DNA of 32,991 nucleotides from Paenimyroides viscosum (GTDB lineage Bacteria; Bacteroidota; Bacteroidia; Flavobacteriales; Flavobacteriaceae): positions 1 to 32,991 of the forward strand of contig NZ_RQTJ01000033.1 in NCBI RefSeq assembly GCF_003858535.1, given 5' to 3'. The position numbers and the translations under genes are program-made. Position 1 is the first letter of the stretch; every line of letters begins with the position of its first letter. Positions 1 through 7,492 of the stretch are shown piece after piece. The notes under the pieces are model-generated. The model ran no database searches and was not told where the DNA came from. It saw only the letters and a program-made list of their open reading frames with translations.

Positions 1-29
1 CTATACAAGAACATATATATTCTAAAAAG

Positions 30-63
30 CAAAAAAGAAGCTGTCTAGTTTTGAGACAGCTTC
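30..63 (-). terminator. Rho-independent terminator of the gldD operon
   Basis: A perfect 10-bp inverted repeat (arms at 37-46 and 54-63, GAAGCTGTCT and its complement) has a 7-base loop. Read leftwards it is followed by six T. The right arm overlaps the gldD stop codon, so the hairpin starts inside the gene. Confidence 0.85.
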
Positions 64-628
64 ATTTTTTTGTCCATTCTAAAGATTCCATTAAGGTTTT
101 CATGTCTTCTTCAATGTATTTTGTTGCGGGGTAAATAGAATCGAAATTTGGTTTCGAATAAAAATAAAGCGTTCCAACTACAAAGTTTTTAGTGCTGTCT
201 GTAGCATAAAACTGAACATTGGTAGCAGCATCGCCAATAACTTTATAAAACATACCATAAACATTTTTTTCTGGATGTTCAAAAACCGTTTCCTGAATAT
301 CATCTGCCTTAACAATATGTTCGTACGTTAATTTTTGTGCATCTTTTAAAAGTAAATTCAGGTTGTTATTTACCGGACGGTAATTAATATAAATACTCGC
401 CTTCATTTTAGGATAATCAATTTTAAACGAAAAATTTTCATCGGGTTTTACAACAGTTCCTTTATTTTTGTTGAATTTAAAAAATCCGTTAGGTTCGGTA
501 TAGGTTTCATAAGTCGCTGTAGGATATTCTAAACTTAAAAAACCGTCGGGTTTTGGGATCGCGTCTTCTTTACAGCTTGTTAAAGCCAGAGCAATTATAG
601 CGGGAACTAAAAATGTACTAGTTTTCAT
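62..628 (-). CDS. gldD: Gliding motility lipoprotein GldD
   Basis: 188-residue predicted lipoprotein. The N-terminus is a lipoprotein signal (hydrophobic stretch ending LALTSC, lipid Cys19), followed by the motif KPDGFLSLEYP and a C-terminus ending in MESLEWTKK, as I recall for the GldD family. In F. johnsoniae GldD is essential for gliding and for type IX secretion; its biochemical role is not settled. The gene overlaps the 3' end of gldE by 11 nt, so the two are probably translationally coupled and both belong to the mutY-ssb-gldE-gldD transcript. A strong terminator follows at once. Presence of the gene does not prove that this organism glides, since non-gliding flavobacteria also keep it. 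Confidence 0.9.
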   Translation of the reverse strand: MKTSTFLVPAIIALALTSCKEDAIPKPDGFLSLEYPTATYETYTEPNGFFKFNKNKGTVVKPDENFSFKIDYPKMKASIYINYRPVNNNLNLLLKDAQKLTYEHIVKADDIQETVFEHPEKNVYGMFYKVIGDAATNVQFYATDSTKNFVVGTLYFYSKPNFDSIYPATKYIEEDMKTLMESLEWTKK

Positions 629-1898
629 TAATGGTTACTTTAATTTTTTCTAAACGGCGTTTGTGAATGCTTACAATTTTAAAAAAATAATTTTCAAAAG
701 TAATGGTATCATCTGTTTTCGGAAAATCTTCAAATTGTTCTAATAAAAATCCACCTAACGATTCGGCATCTTGTCTGCTTTCTTCAAACGGTTCTTCATC
801 AATATCTAAGATTCTACAAAAATCAAGAATAGAAATCTTTCCGTCAAAGATATAAACATTTGCATTTAGTTTTTGATACAATTTATCGTCTTCATCTAAT
901 TCATCTGCAATTTCACCTACAATTTCTTCAATGATATCTTCTAATGAAATAATTCCAACGGTTTCACCATATTCATCAACCACAACTGCCAAATGGTTTT
1001 TGTTTGATTGAAAATCGGTCAATAAATCATCTAGCTTTTTAGTTTCGGGCACAAAATAAGGTTCTCGCAACAACGTTGTCCATTGAAAAACTTTTTTATC
1101 TAAAAACGGAATCAAGTCTTTAATGTACAAAATGCCCGTAATGTTATCTATGCTGTCTTTGTAAACCGGAATACGCGAATAACCTTTTTCTATAATCTGC
1201 GGCAGAATTTCATGAAAAAGCTCATCATCACTTAGGGCAAAAATATCAATACGCGGAGTCATTACTTGGGTAACTTCGGTTGATCCAAAAGAGGCAATTC
1301 CTTCTAAAATACGTTGTTCATCTTCGTTTGCCGGGTTGTAATCGGTCATTTCCAAAGCTTGCGACAATTGTTCCATTGAAAAAGAATCGTCTTTCTTGTC
1401 AATTTTGCCAACAATAAAGCGGTGTGTTTTTCTAAAAATCCAAGTAACCGGAGTTAATATCGTACAGAAAAAATAAATGATTGTAATTGTTTTTACGACT
1501 ACTCTGTTTAATTGACGCGAACTGTAAATTCTAGGATATATTTCACCAAATAATGCCAAGAAAAAAGTACCTATAAGCACTACAATTATAATTCCCCAAA
1601 AATTAATGATGAAAAAGTGGTTGTAAACAACAAATAAACTCCATAAAAACAACACTTTAAAAATGGTATTACTTAAGTTAATTGTTACTTGTAGTTTTAT
1701 GGGCTTGTCTAGTAATTTTTGATACAATTTGGCTTTAGTTGGGAACGATGCCAATAGTTGTTCGTATCGGTTTTTAGATGTTGAAAAGTACGCAACTTCT
1801 ACCGCTGCAAATAATGCAACAAAAAATAAAGAAATTATAAGGCAACAACTTGTAAAAGCTAAATAAAGAAGTTGCGTTATGGCGGGGTCAGGATCCAA
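618..1898 (-). CDS. gldE: Gliding motility protein GldE (CNNM/CorC-like membrane protein)
   Basis: 426 residues. Domains in order: a DUF21/CNNM membrane part with about four hydrophobic segments (roughly 11-34, 75-98, 100-120, 135-158), a CBS pair (about 212-330, starting VMTPRIDIFAL and including VVVDEYGETVGIISLEDIIEEIVGEI split over its second repeat), and a C-terminal CorC/HlyC transporter-associated domain (about 345-425). The family resembles magnesium/cobalt efflux proteins, but GldE is known as a partner of GldD in gliding and type IX secretion. The start taken is TTG at 1898, because it gives an N-terminus MDPDP like other GldE proteins as I remember them and no ATG lies nearby. It lies 22 nt after ssb and overlaps gldD. 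Confidence 0.9.
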   Translation of the reverse strand: MDPDPAITQLLYLAFTSCCLIISLFFVALFAAVEVAYFSTSKNRYEQLLASFPTKAKLYQKLLDKPIKLQVTINLSNTIFKVLFLWSLFVVYNHFFIINFWGIIIVVLIGTFFLALFGEIYPRIYSSRQLNRVVVKTITIIYFFCTILTPVTWIFRKTHRFIVGKIDKKDDSFSMEQLSQALEMTDYNPANEDEQRILEGIASFGSTEVTQVMTPRIDIFALSDDELFHEILPQIIEKGYSRIPVYKDSIDNITGILYIKDLIPFLDKKVFQWTTLLREPYFVPETKKLDDLLTDFQSNKNHLAVVVDEYGETVGIISLEDIIEEIVGEIADELDEDDKLYQKLNANVYIFDGKISILDFCRILDIDEEPFEESRQDAESLGGFLLEQFEDFPKTDDTITFENYFFKIVSIHKRRLEKIKVTINEN

Positions 1899-1920
1899 GT
1901 AAATAAGGTTTTAGTTAATA

Positions 1921-2367
1921 TTAAAAAGGAATATCGTTTAGTTTGTCGTAATCTGAAATTTTCGGGACTTCAAAATTATTCAATTTATCATCTTCGTGTT
2001 TCATGGCTTTTGTTTTAGAATCAATTTCTTTTTTAACATTCAGAAAAATAAATTCGGTAACCTGAATTTCGGTTGTATGCTTTGTAGTTCCGTCTTCGGT
2101 TTGCCAGTTGCGCGTTCTAATTTTTCCTTCTACGTAAATTTTATCGCCTTTGCTTAAATATTTTTCACATAATTCGGCAGCTTTATTTCTAAAAACCAGA
2201 TTATGCCACTCAGTAGAAGTGATTTTTTCGTTGGTGGTTTTATTAAAATAAACCTCGTTAGTTGCAATAGAAAAGCGAGCAATAGAATTACCGCCTTCAA
2301 AATAATGCATTTTAACCTCGTCACCTAAATGACCTATTAAAGTTACCTTGTTTAAAGTTCCGTACAT
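1921..2367 (-). CDS. ssb: Single-stranded DNA-binding protein
   Basis: 148-residue SSB. The OB-fold runs from about residue 3 to 112, with the typical opening LNKVTLIGHLGDEV, the core TEWHNLVFRNKAAE and the strand KGDKIYVEGKIRTRNW. A short linker follows and the protein ends in NDIPF, the C-terminal tip that binds partner proteins of replication and repair. It coats single-stranded DNA as a tetramer. It lies 28 nt downstream of mutY and 22 nt upstream of gldE in the same direction. The linker is short compared with the glycine/glutamine-rich linker of proteobacterial SSB. Confidence 0.95.
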   Translation of the reverse strand: MYGTLNKVTLIGHLGDEVKMHYFEGGNSIARFSIATNEVYFNKTTNEKITSTEWHNLVFRNKAAELCEKYLSKGDKIYVEGKIRTRNWQTEDGTTKHTTEIQVTEFIFLNVKKEIDSKTKAMKHEDDKLNNFEVPKISDYDKLNDIPF

Positions 2368-2395
2368 AAAATGTGTTCGTTATCAATCAAAAATA

Positions 2396-3436
2396 CTAAT
2401 TTTTTTCAAGCGTAAAAAAATCTTTTAAAAAATTCCATATAACAATTGGATACGCATAAGTGTGTAAATCGTTAATTGCCGATGTTTGTTGGTTTGAAGT
2501 AAATTCAGAAATATTTATTTCGTAAAAATTGATATGCAGTTGTTGGTGCGATAATTTGTGTTTGATGGTATTTGCGGTAACTTTTTTTATGTTGTTGTTT
2601 GGATACAAGTTTGATAAATGTATGAACAATTCTTCTTCATTATCTGATGAGGTTTCGAAAAGCGGAAGTTCAAACAACTGTTGCCAAATATCTTTTTCTG
2701 TTCGTTGTTGAATCACTATTTCGTTGTTTTTTCTTAAAATAAGATAATTCAAATATCGGTTTTTAACGCTGATTTTCTTGTTTTTTACAGGCAACTGTGC
2801 AACTTCGTTCTTTAAAAAAGCAAAACAGTTTTCGTTAAAAATACAGCTGTTGCATTTAGGGTTTGCAGGTAAACAAACGGTTGCACCAAAATCCATAATA
2901 GCATGATTGAACAAATCGGGATGTTTTGTTGATATCAGTTCATTTGCCAGATTTTGAAATATAGTTCTAGTTTTAGTAACTGCAATATCATCATGAATTC
3001 CGAAAAATCGAGCCAAGACTCTAAATACATTTCCATCAACTACAGCAATAGGTTCTTTATATGCAAACGATGCTATTGCAGCTGCCGTGTAGGGTCCAAT
3101 GCCTTTTAGTTTAATAATTTCAGCATACGATTTTGGAAAAACACTATTTAATTCTTTATAAATATATTGAGCCGTAAAATGTAAATTCCGTGCACGCGAA
3201 TAATATCCTAAACCCTGCCAAAGCTTTAAAACGGCATCTTCATCTGCTGTTGCCAGATCTTTTAAAGTAGGGAATTTTGTAGTAAAAGCTTCGTAATATG
3301 GCAAGCCTTGTTCAATACGTGTTTGCTGCAAAATAATTTCCGAAAGCCAAATGTAATAAGGGTTTACGGTTGTTCGCCACGGTAAACTGCGCTTGTGTTT
3401 TTTATACCAATTAAGCAGTTGGTTGGTAAAGTTCAT
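2396..3436 (-). CDS. mutY: Adenine DNA glycosylase MutY
   Basis: 346-residue A/G-specific glycosylase that removes adenine mispaired with 8-oxoguanine. Seen: the catalytic Glu motif WLSEIILQQTRIEQG, a helix-hairpin-helix LKGIGPYTAAAIASF followed by the catalytic Asp in VVDGNVFRVLAR, the iron-sulfur cluster cysteines with spacing C-x6-C-x2-C-x5-C (VCLPANPKCNSCIFNENC), and a C-terminal NUDIX-like domain that reads 8-oxoG. The ATG at 3436 (protein MNFTNQLLNWY) is chosen. An in-frame TTG at 3457 lies inside a -7 promoter box and cannot be translated from that promoter. It is the first gene of the ssb-gldE-gldD group. Confidence 0.95.
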   Translation of the reverse strand: MNFTNQLLNWYKKHKRSLPWRTTVNPYYIWLSEIILQQTRIEQGLPYYEAFTTKFPTLKDLATADEDAVLKLWQGLGYYSRARNLHFTAQYIYKELNSVFPKSYAEIIKLKGIGPYTAAAIASFAYKEPIAVVDGNVFRVLARFFGIHDDIAVTKTRTIFQNLANELISTKHPDLFNHAIMDFGATVCLPANPKCNSCIFNENCFAFLKNEVAQLPVKNKKISVKNRYLNYLILRKNNEIVIQQRTEKDIWQQLFELPLFETSSDNEEELFIHLSNLYPNNNIKKVTANTIKHKLSHQQLHINFYEINISEFTSNQQTSAINDLHTYAYPIVIWNFLKDFFTLEKN

Positions 3437-3454
3437 CGGTACAATTTTAAGGCG

Positions 3455-3462
3455 CAAAGATA
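3455..3462 (-). promoter_or_regulatory. Bacteroidota -7 box for mutY-ssb-gldED
   Basis: Read leftwards the sequence is TATCTTTG, a full match to the Bacteroidota -7 consensus TAnnTTTG, 18 nt upstream of the chosen mutY ATG. I see no clear -33 TTG at the usual distance, so this is a motif match only. Confidence 0.5.
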
Positions 3463-3514
3463 CACGATAAAAGTGTGGAGATTGCCGTTAAAAAACCGTT
3501 TAATTTAAAATATG

Positions 3515-3522
3515 TAACTTTG
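3515..3522 (+). promoter_or_regulatory. -7 box for the GNAT-racemase pair
   Basis: TAACTTTG matches TAnnTTTG, 26 nt before the ATG of the acetyltransferase. It is divergent from the mutY promoter in the 112-nt gap. No good -33 element is seen. Confidence 0.45.
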
Positions 3523-3548
3523 TAATAGTAGAAATTAAAAAAATAAAT

Positions 3549-3989
3549 ATGTTAGAAATCAAGACGTATAGTCAAGAAAACAAACCTAATCAAAATGAAA
3601 AAGAAACAATTTTAAACTTTCTATTTAAAAATTTAGAGCAATACGGCGATCCAAAACAGGATATCGAAAAGTGCATGAACTATGCATTAAACGAAACTCC
3701 TTCTTTCGGTGGCTTCATCGTTACCGCGTCATTAGAAAACAATATTGCAGGTGCTGTAATTGTAAATCAAACCGGCATGAAAGACTACATTCCCGAAAAT
3801 ATTCTGGTTTATATTGCAACAGATGCCAACCAACGTGGAAAAGGCATCGGCAAAGCATTAATGCAGCACGCAATTGATAACGCCCAAGGAAATATTGCCT
3901 TACATGTAGAACCAGACAATCCTGCAATAAAACTTTACGAAAAGCTTGGTTTTACCAACAAGTATTTAGAAATGCGCTTAAACAAGTAA
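3549..3989 (+). CDS. GNAT-family N-acetyltransferase
   Basis: 146 residues with the GNAT fold. The acetyl-CoA pyrophosphate-binding motif A is visible as DANQRGKGIGKALMQHAI (about residues 92-109). It is followed by motif B with LHVEPDNPAIKLYEKLGF, in which the LYEKLGF segment is very typical. The acceptor is not predictable from sequence. The next gene, a PLP-dependent racemase-like protein, starts 5 nt after the stop, so the two are surely co-transcribed. That suggests a small amine or amino acid as acceptor, but this is inference. Confidence 0.85.
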   Translation: MLEIKTYSQENKPNQNEKETILNFLFKNLEQYGDPKQDIEKCMNYALNETPSFGGFIVTASLENNIAGAVIVNQTGMKDYIPENILVYIATDANQRGKGIGKALMQHAIDNAQGNIALHVEPDNPAIKLYEKLGFTNKYLEMRLNK

Positions 3990-3994
3990 TTGTT

Positions 3995-5065
3995 ATGGCA
4001 GTAATTACGTTACATAAAGAACGTTTACAATACAATTTTGAACGTTTAGATTATTTCTTTAAACTAAAAGAAATTCAATGGTCTGTAGTAACCAAAATAC
4101 TCTGTGGAAATGAACTTTTTTTGAAAGAAGTTTTAAACTTAATGCCTGATCAGGTGTGCGATTCCCGCGTTAGCAATTTAAAGGCGATCAAGAAAATTAA
4201 TCCTAAAATTGAAACCATTTACATAAAACCTACGCCCAAACGGTCGGTTGCTTCGGTGGTGAAATATGCCGATATCAGTATGAATACCGATATTGAAACC
4301 ATTAAACTACTTTCGCACGAAGCCCAAAAGCAAAACAAAATTCATAAAATTATCATTATGATTGAATTGGGTGAGCTGAGAGAAGGTGTAATGCGTGAAG
4401 ATGTAATATCGTTTTACGACCATGTTTTTCAGCTTAAGAATATCGAAGTTGTGGGTATAGGCACCAATCTTTCGTGCTTGTACGGCGTGTTGCCAAGCAC
4501 GGACAAGTTAATTCAGCTTTCATTGTACAAACAGTTAATAGAAGCAAAGTTTAACAAAAAAATACCGTGTGTTTCCGGCGGATCTTCTGTAACCATTCCA
4601 CTGATATTTCAGCACAAACTTCCTGCAGGCGTAAATCATTTCAGGGTAGGCGAAACACTTTACCAAGGAACCGATGTTTATAAAGATGAACCAAGCAATT
4701 TATTAAAACAAAATGTATTTACACTTAAAGCTGAAATTATAGAGTTGATAGAAAAGCCAAAAATTCCCGAAGGCGATTTTGGAACCAATTTAGAAGGGAA
4801 ATCATTTACTTTTGATGAAAAAGAAATCGGGAAAACATCGTTCAGAGCCATTTTAGATTTAGGTATTTTAGATGTAGATCAGGCAAATATCTTTCCGAAA
4901 GATGAAAATATTCGCTTTTTTGGTGCTAGTTCTGATATGATTATTGTTGATTTGCAGACAAACGATAAAAAATATAAAGTGGGCGATTATTTAGAATTTA
5001 CTTTAAATTATATGGGCACATTACGCGCTATGAACTCTTCTTATATAGAAAAAGTGGTGGTTTAA
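3995..5065 (+). CDS. Alanine/ornithine racemase-family PLP-dependent enzyme
   Basis: 356 residues resembling the ornithine-racemase branch of the fold-III alanine racemase N-terminal family. The PLP lysine is probably Lys34 in VVTKILCGN, which parallels VTKxxCG in that branch. Other seen motifs: IIMIELGELREGV after the barrel strand, CVSGGSSVTIP for phosphate binding, FRVGETLYQGTD, and a C-terminal beta domain with FFGASSDMIIVDL. The length suits this branch, and a second catalytic tyrosine of classical Alr is not obvious. Substrate could be ornithine, lysine or another amino acid. It is coupled to the upstream acetyltransferase (5-nt gap). Confidence 0.75.
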   Translation: MAVITLHKERLQYNFERLDYFFKLKEIQWSVVTKILCGNELFLKEVLNLMPDQVCDSRVSNLKAIKKINPKIETIYIKPTPKRSVASVVKYADISMNTDIETIKLLSHEAQKQNKIHKIIIMIELGELREGVMREDVISFYDHVFQLKNIEVVGIGTNLSCLYGVLPSTDKLIQLSLYKQLIEAKFNKKIPCVSGGSSVTIPLIFQHKLPAGVNHFRVGETLYQGTDVYKDEPSNLLKQNVFTLKAEIIELIEKPKIPEGDFGTNLEGKSFTFDEKEIGKTSFRAILDLGILDVDQANIFPKDENIRFFGASSDMIIVDLQTNDKKYKVGDYLEFTLNYMGTLRAMNSSYIEKVVV

Positions 5066-5154
5066 TGACACTAACAAACTAATGTTAATTACTACAATTG
5101 GTTTATTTCATTAAAATTTAATGTATTGAAAGGTAGATATTATAATAAAATTAA

Positions 5155-5162
5155 TATATTTG
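5155..5162 (+). promoter_or_regulatory. -7 box for the HU gene
   Basis: TATATTTG matches TAnnTTTG, 42 nt before the chosen HU ATG. The longest open frame starts with the TTG at its end (5160-5162), which would place translation initiation upstream of the transcription start. The ATG at 5205 is therefore preferred. Confidence 0.55.
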
Positions 5163-5204
5163 CACACTCAAAAAACAGACAACAAATTAATTTATAAACA
5201 GATA

Positions 5205-5495
5205 ATGACTAAAGCAGACATTGTAGCTAAAATTTCAGAGAAATTAGGGCTTGAGAAAGGTGATGTGCAGGCAACTGTGGAATCTTTTATGGAGGAAGTA
5301 AAATCTTCTTTAGAAAGTGGAGATAACGTATATTTAAGAGGCTTTGGAAGTTTTATTATTAAAACTAGAGCTGAAAAAACAGGAAGAAACATCTCTAAAA
5401 ACACAACAATTAAAATTCCTGCTCACAACATTCCGGCTTTTAAACCAGCTAAAGTGTTCGTAGAAGGTGTTAAAACAAACACAGACGTAAAATAA
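5205..5495 (+). CDS. HU-family DNA-binding protein
   Basis: 96 residues from the ATG at 5205. It is a typical HU/IHF protein: N-terminal helices MTKADIVAKISEKLG, the dimer core, the signature GFGSFIIKTRAEKTGRN, and the DNA-binding arm with the conserved proline in IPAHNIPAFKPAK near the C-terminus. It bends and packs chromosomal DNA as a dimer. The upstream in-frame TTG start is rejected because it lies in the -7 promoter box. A tiny basic gene and RNase G follow in the same direction, the order I know from other flavobacteria (himA/cafA neighbourhood). Confidence 0.93.
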   Translation: MTKADIVAKISEKLGLEKGDVQATVESFMEEVKSSLESGDNVYLRGFGSFIIKTRAEKTGRNISKNTTIKIPAHNIPAFKPAKVFVEGVKTNTDVK

Positions 5496-5524
5496 ATAAT
5501 TACTAACTTAAAAACTACAAGATT

Positions 5525-5617
5525 ATGCCAAGTGGTAAAAAAAGAAAAAGACATAAGGTAGCTACGCACAAACGTAAAAAAAGAGCGAGAGCTAACCGTC
5601 ACAAAAAGAAAAAGTAG
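5525..5617 (+). CDS. 30-residue Lys/Arg-rich protein, probable small ribosomal protein
   Basis: A 30-codon gene starting MPSGKKRKRHKVATHKRKK and ending in a run of lysines; 20 of 30 residues are Lys, Arg or His. The KRKRHK...HKRKKR pattern resembles the AURKAIP1/COX24 domain (mitochondrial mS38, mycobacterial bS22), so I infer a ribosome-bound protein; it is not shown. From memory near-identical short proteins occur at this place in other Bacteroidota. It lies 29 nt after HU, and its last codons and stop form the left arm of the terminator, so it is the last gene of the HU transcript. Its size makes many gene finders miss it. Confidence 0.75.
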   Translation: MPSGKKRKRHKVATHKRKKRARANRHKKKK

Positions 5618-5638
5618 TTTTAAACTACTTTTTCTTTT
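5604..5638 (+). terminator. Terminator of the HU operon, overlapping a stop codon
   Basis: A perfect 17-bp inverted repeat around the single base 5621 (arms 5604-5620 and 5622-5638) ends in a T-rich strand. Its left arm is the end of the 30-codon gene (Lys-rich codons plus TAG). Confidence 0.85.
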
Positions 5639-5724
5639 ATTACAAATTAAAAAGTTCTTTGAAAAATCTTTTAAATTTTAGTTTAAAAGAAAGGGTAATA
5701 CCTGTTTAATGTTTAATCCATCTG

Positions 5725-5732
5725 TATTTTTG
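5725..5732 (+). promoter_or_regulatory. -7 box for RNase G
   Basis: TATTTTTG matches TAnnTTTG, 74 nt before the ATG. The 169-nt gap after the HU terminator otherwise holds only AT-rich sequence and a short tandem repeat. Confidence 0.4.
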
Positions 5733-5762
5733 GTTTCAAGTTTTTATGGTTTCAAGTTTTAA
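5731..5762 (+). repeat. 16-bp unit in two tandem copies
   Basis: TGGTTTCAAGTTTTTA (5731-5746) is repeated directly at 5747-5762 with one change near its end. It lies in the leader of the RNase G gene, just after the -7 box. Confidence 0.7.
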
Positions 5763-5806
5763 TAAACTTTAAGCCTTAAACTTTAAACTAAAAGAAGCAG
5801 ATAAAA

Positions 5807-7366
5807 ATGTACCAAGTGAACAAAGAGTTAATTATTAGGTCTGGTTCCAATACAGTAGATTTTGCCTTATTAAAAGATGGGAAATTAGTAGAATTACACA
5901 GAGATAGAGAAGATGAAAAAGGATTCTCGGTGGGCGATATTTTTATAGCTAAAATACGCAAACCAGTTCCTGGCTTAAACGCAGCGTTTGTAAATGTAGG
6001 CTTTGATAAAGATGCTTTTTTACATTACCACGATTTAGGACCAAACCTTCCTACACTCATGAAGTTTACAAAGCTTGTAACTGCAGGTAAATTAAATGAT
6101 TTCACTCTTAAAAAATTTCCTTTTGAACCCGAAATTGATAAAAATGGCGTTATAACCGATGTGTTAAGTGCTAATCAATCAATTTTAGTACAAATAGTTA
6201 AAGAACCTATATCAACCAAAGGTCCGCGAATTAGTTCAGAACTTTCGCTGGCAGGAAGATATCTTGTGTTGGTTCCTTTTTCTGAACGTGTTTCGATCTC
6301 ACAAAAAATCGAATCAAAACAAGAAAAAGAGCGTCTTAAAAAAATGATGCTTACTATTAAACCAAAAGGTTTTGGCGTTATTGTTCGTACAGTAGCCGAA
6401 GGCAAAAATGTTACAGAATTAGAAAAAGACTTACAAGGTTTAATGGATAAATGGATTTTACTTTGTAAACGTTTAACCACAGCTCATCACCCATCAAAAG
6501 TTTTTGGCGAAGTAAACAGGGCATCAAGCATTCTGCGCGATGTTTTTAATGATACTTTTACCGGAATCCATATAGATGACGATGAACTTTATTACCAAAC
6601 GAAGGACTATCTGCAAGAAATAGCCCCTTCAAAAGTTTCCATAGTAAAACATTATAACAACAAAGAAGTGCCGTTGTTCGAGAAATATCATATTGAACGA
6701 CAAATAAAAACTTCATTCGGTAAAACCGTATCTATGAGTAAAGGAGCCTATCTTATCATAGAACACACCGAAGCTTTGCATGTTATTGATGTAAACAGCG
6801 GAAACCGCTCTAACAAAGCGCTCTCTCAAGAAGATACAGCTCTTGAAGTAAACATGATCGCCGCATCAGAAATTGCACGCCAGTTAAGATTGCGCGATAT
6901 GGGCGGAATTATTGTAGTTGATTTTATTGACATGAGTAATCCCGAAAATCGTAAAGTTTTATACGATTACCTAAAAGAAGAAATGAGCGATGATAAAGCA
7001 AAACACAAAATCTTGCCTCCTAGTAAATTTGGATTAATTCAAATTACTAGACAAAGAGTTAGACCTGAAGTTTCTATCAAAACAAAAGAAGAAAACCCTG
7101 ACCATAACGGAGAAGGAGAAATTGAGGCTCCAATTTTAGTTATTGATAAAATATCAGCTGACCTAGAACGAATTATTAAAGAGAATAAAAGTATTGTTTT
7201 AAATGCGCATCCTTTTATTGCTGCTTACCTAACAAAAGGTTTCCCGTCTGTACGAACCAAATGGTTTTTTGAATACAAACGCTGGATAAAAATTATACCG
7301 CGTGATGCCTACACGTATTTAGAATACCACTTCTTTGACAAAGAAGGTAATCAAATTGAAAACTAA
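5807..7366 (+). CDS. rng: Ribonuclease G/E family endoribonuclease
   Basis: 519 residues covering the catalytic part of RNase E/G. Order: S1-like domain near 35-135 (VGDIFIAKIRKPVPGLNAAFVNVG), RNase-H-like part, 5'-sensor region, and the DNase-I-like domain with the metal-binding aspartates Asp328 in HVIDVNSGN and Asp372 in GGIIVVDFIDM (counterparts of RNase E Asp303 and Asp346). FGLIQITRQRVRP follows. The CPxC zinc-link that joins RNase E/G protomers is absent: the segment at about 424-440 has no cysteine, and the only Cys of the protein is Cys220. It processes rRNA and decays mRNA. There is no long scaffold tail. The flavobacterial neighbourhood gene cafA is the same gene. Confidence 0.93.
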   Translation: MYQVNKELIIRSGSNTVDFALLKDGKLVELHRDREDEKGFSVGDIFIAKIRKPVPGLNAAFVNVGFDKDAFLHYHDLGPNLPTLMKFTKLVTAGKLNDFTLKKFPFEPEIDKNGVITDVLSANQSILVQIVKEPISTKGPRISSELSLAGRYLVLVPFSERVSISQKIESKQEKERLKKMMLTIKPKGFGVIVRTVAEGKNVTELEKDLQGLMDKWILLCKRLTTAHHPSKVFGEVNRASSILRDVFNDTFTGIHIDDDELYYQTKDYLQEIAPSKVSIVKHYNNKEVPLFEKYHIERQIKTSFGKTVSMSKGAYLIIEHTEALHVIDVNSGNRSNKALSQEDTALEVNMIAASEIARQLRLRDMGGIIVVDFIDMSNPENRKVLYDYLKEEMSDDKAKHKILPPSKFGLIQITRQRVRPEVSIKTKEENPDHNGEGEIEAPILVIDKISADLERIIKENKSIVLNAHPFIAAYLTKGFPSVRTKWFFEYKRWIKIIPRDAYTYLEYHFFDKEGNQIEN

Positions 7367-7392
7367 AGCCGAATGAAGATTCGGCTTTTTTT
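7365..7392 (+). terminator. Terminator of rng
   Basis: A 10-bp inverted repeat (AAAGCCGAAT at 7365-7374, complement at 7379-7388) has a 4-base loop and a T7 tail, starting within the rng stop codon. Confidence 0.92.
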
Positions 7393-7455
7393 GTTTATAA
7401 CCTTCATTTATTTCAAAAAAAAATGTTTAAAAAAATATCAATTCATAAAAATTGT

Positions 7456-7463
7456 TATATTTG
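7456..7463 (+). promoter_or_regulatory. -7 box for the first outer-membrane barrel gene
   Basis: TATATTTG matches TAnnTTTG, 29 nt before the ATG at 7493. It fixes the start there and not at the ATG at 7373, which lies inside the rng terminator. Confidence 0.55.
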
Positions 7464-7492
7464 TTTTAACAATTAATAAAAAAATATTATTT

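Noticed and set aside
3437..3457. TTG start 7 codons upstream of the mutY ATG
   Set aside because: It lies within the -7 box; MutY homologs begin near the later Met.
5160..5204. TTG start 15 codons upstream of the HU ATG
   Set aside because: The TTG is the end of the TATATTTG promoter box, so it would not be transcribed.
7373..7492. Longer start for the first barrel gene (ATG at 7373)
   Set aside because: That ATG is inside the rng terminator and upstream of the -7 box. The downstream ATG gives a proper signal peptide.
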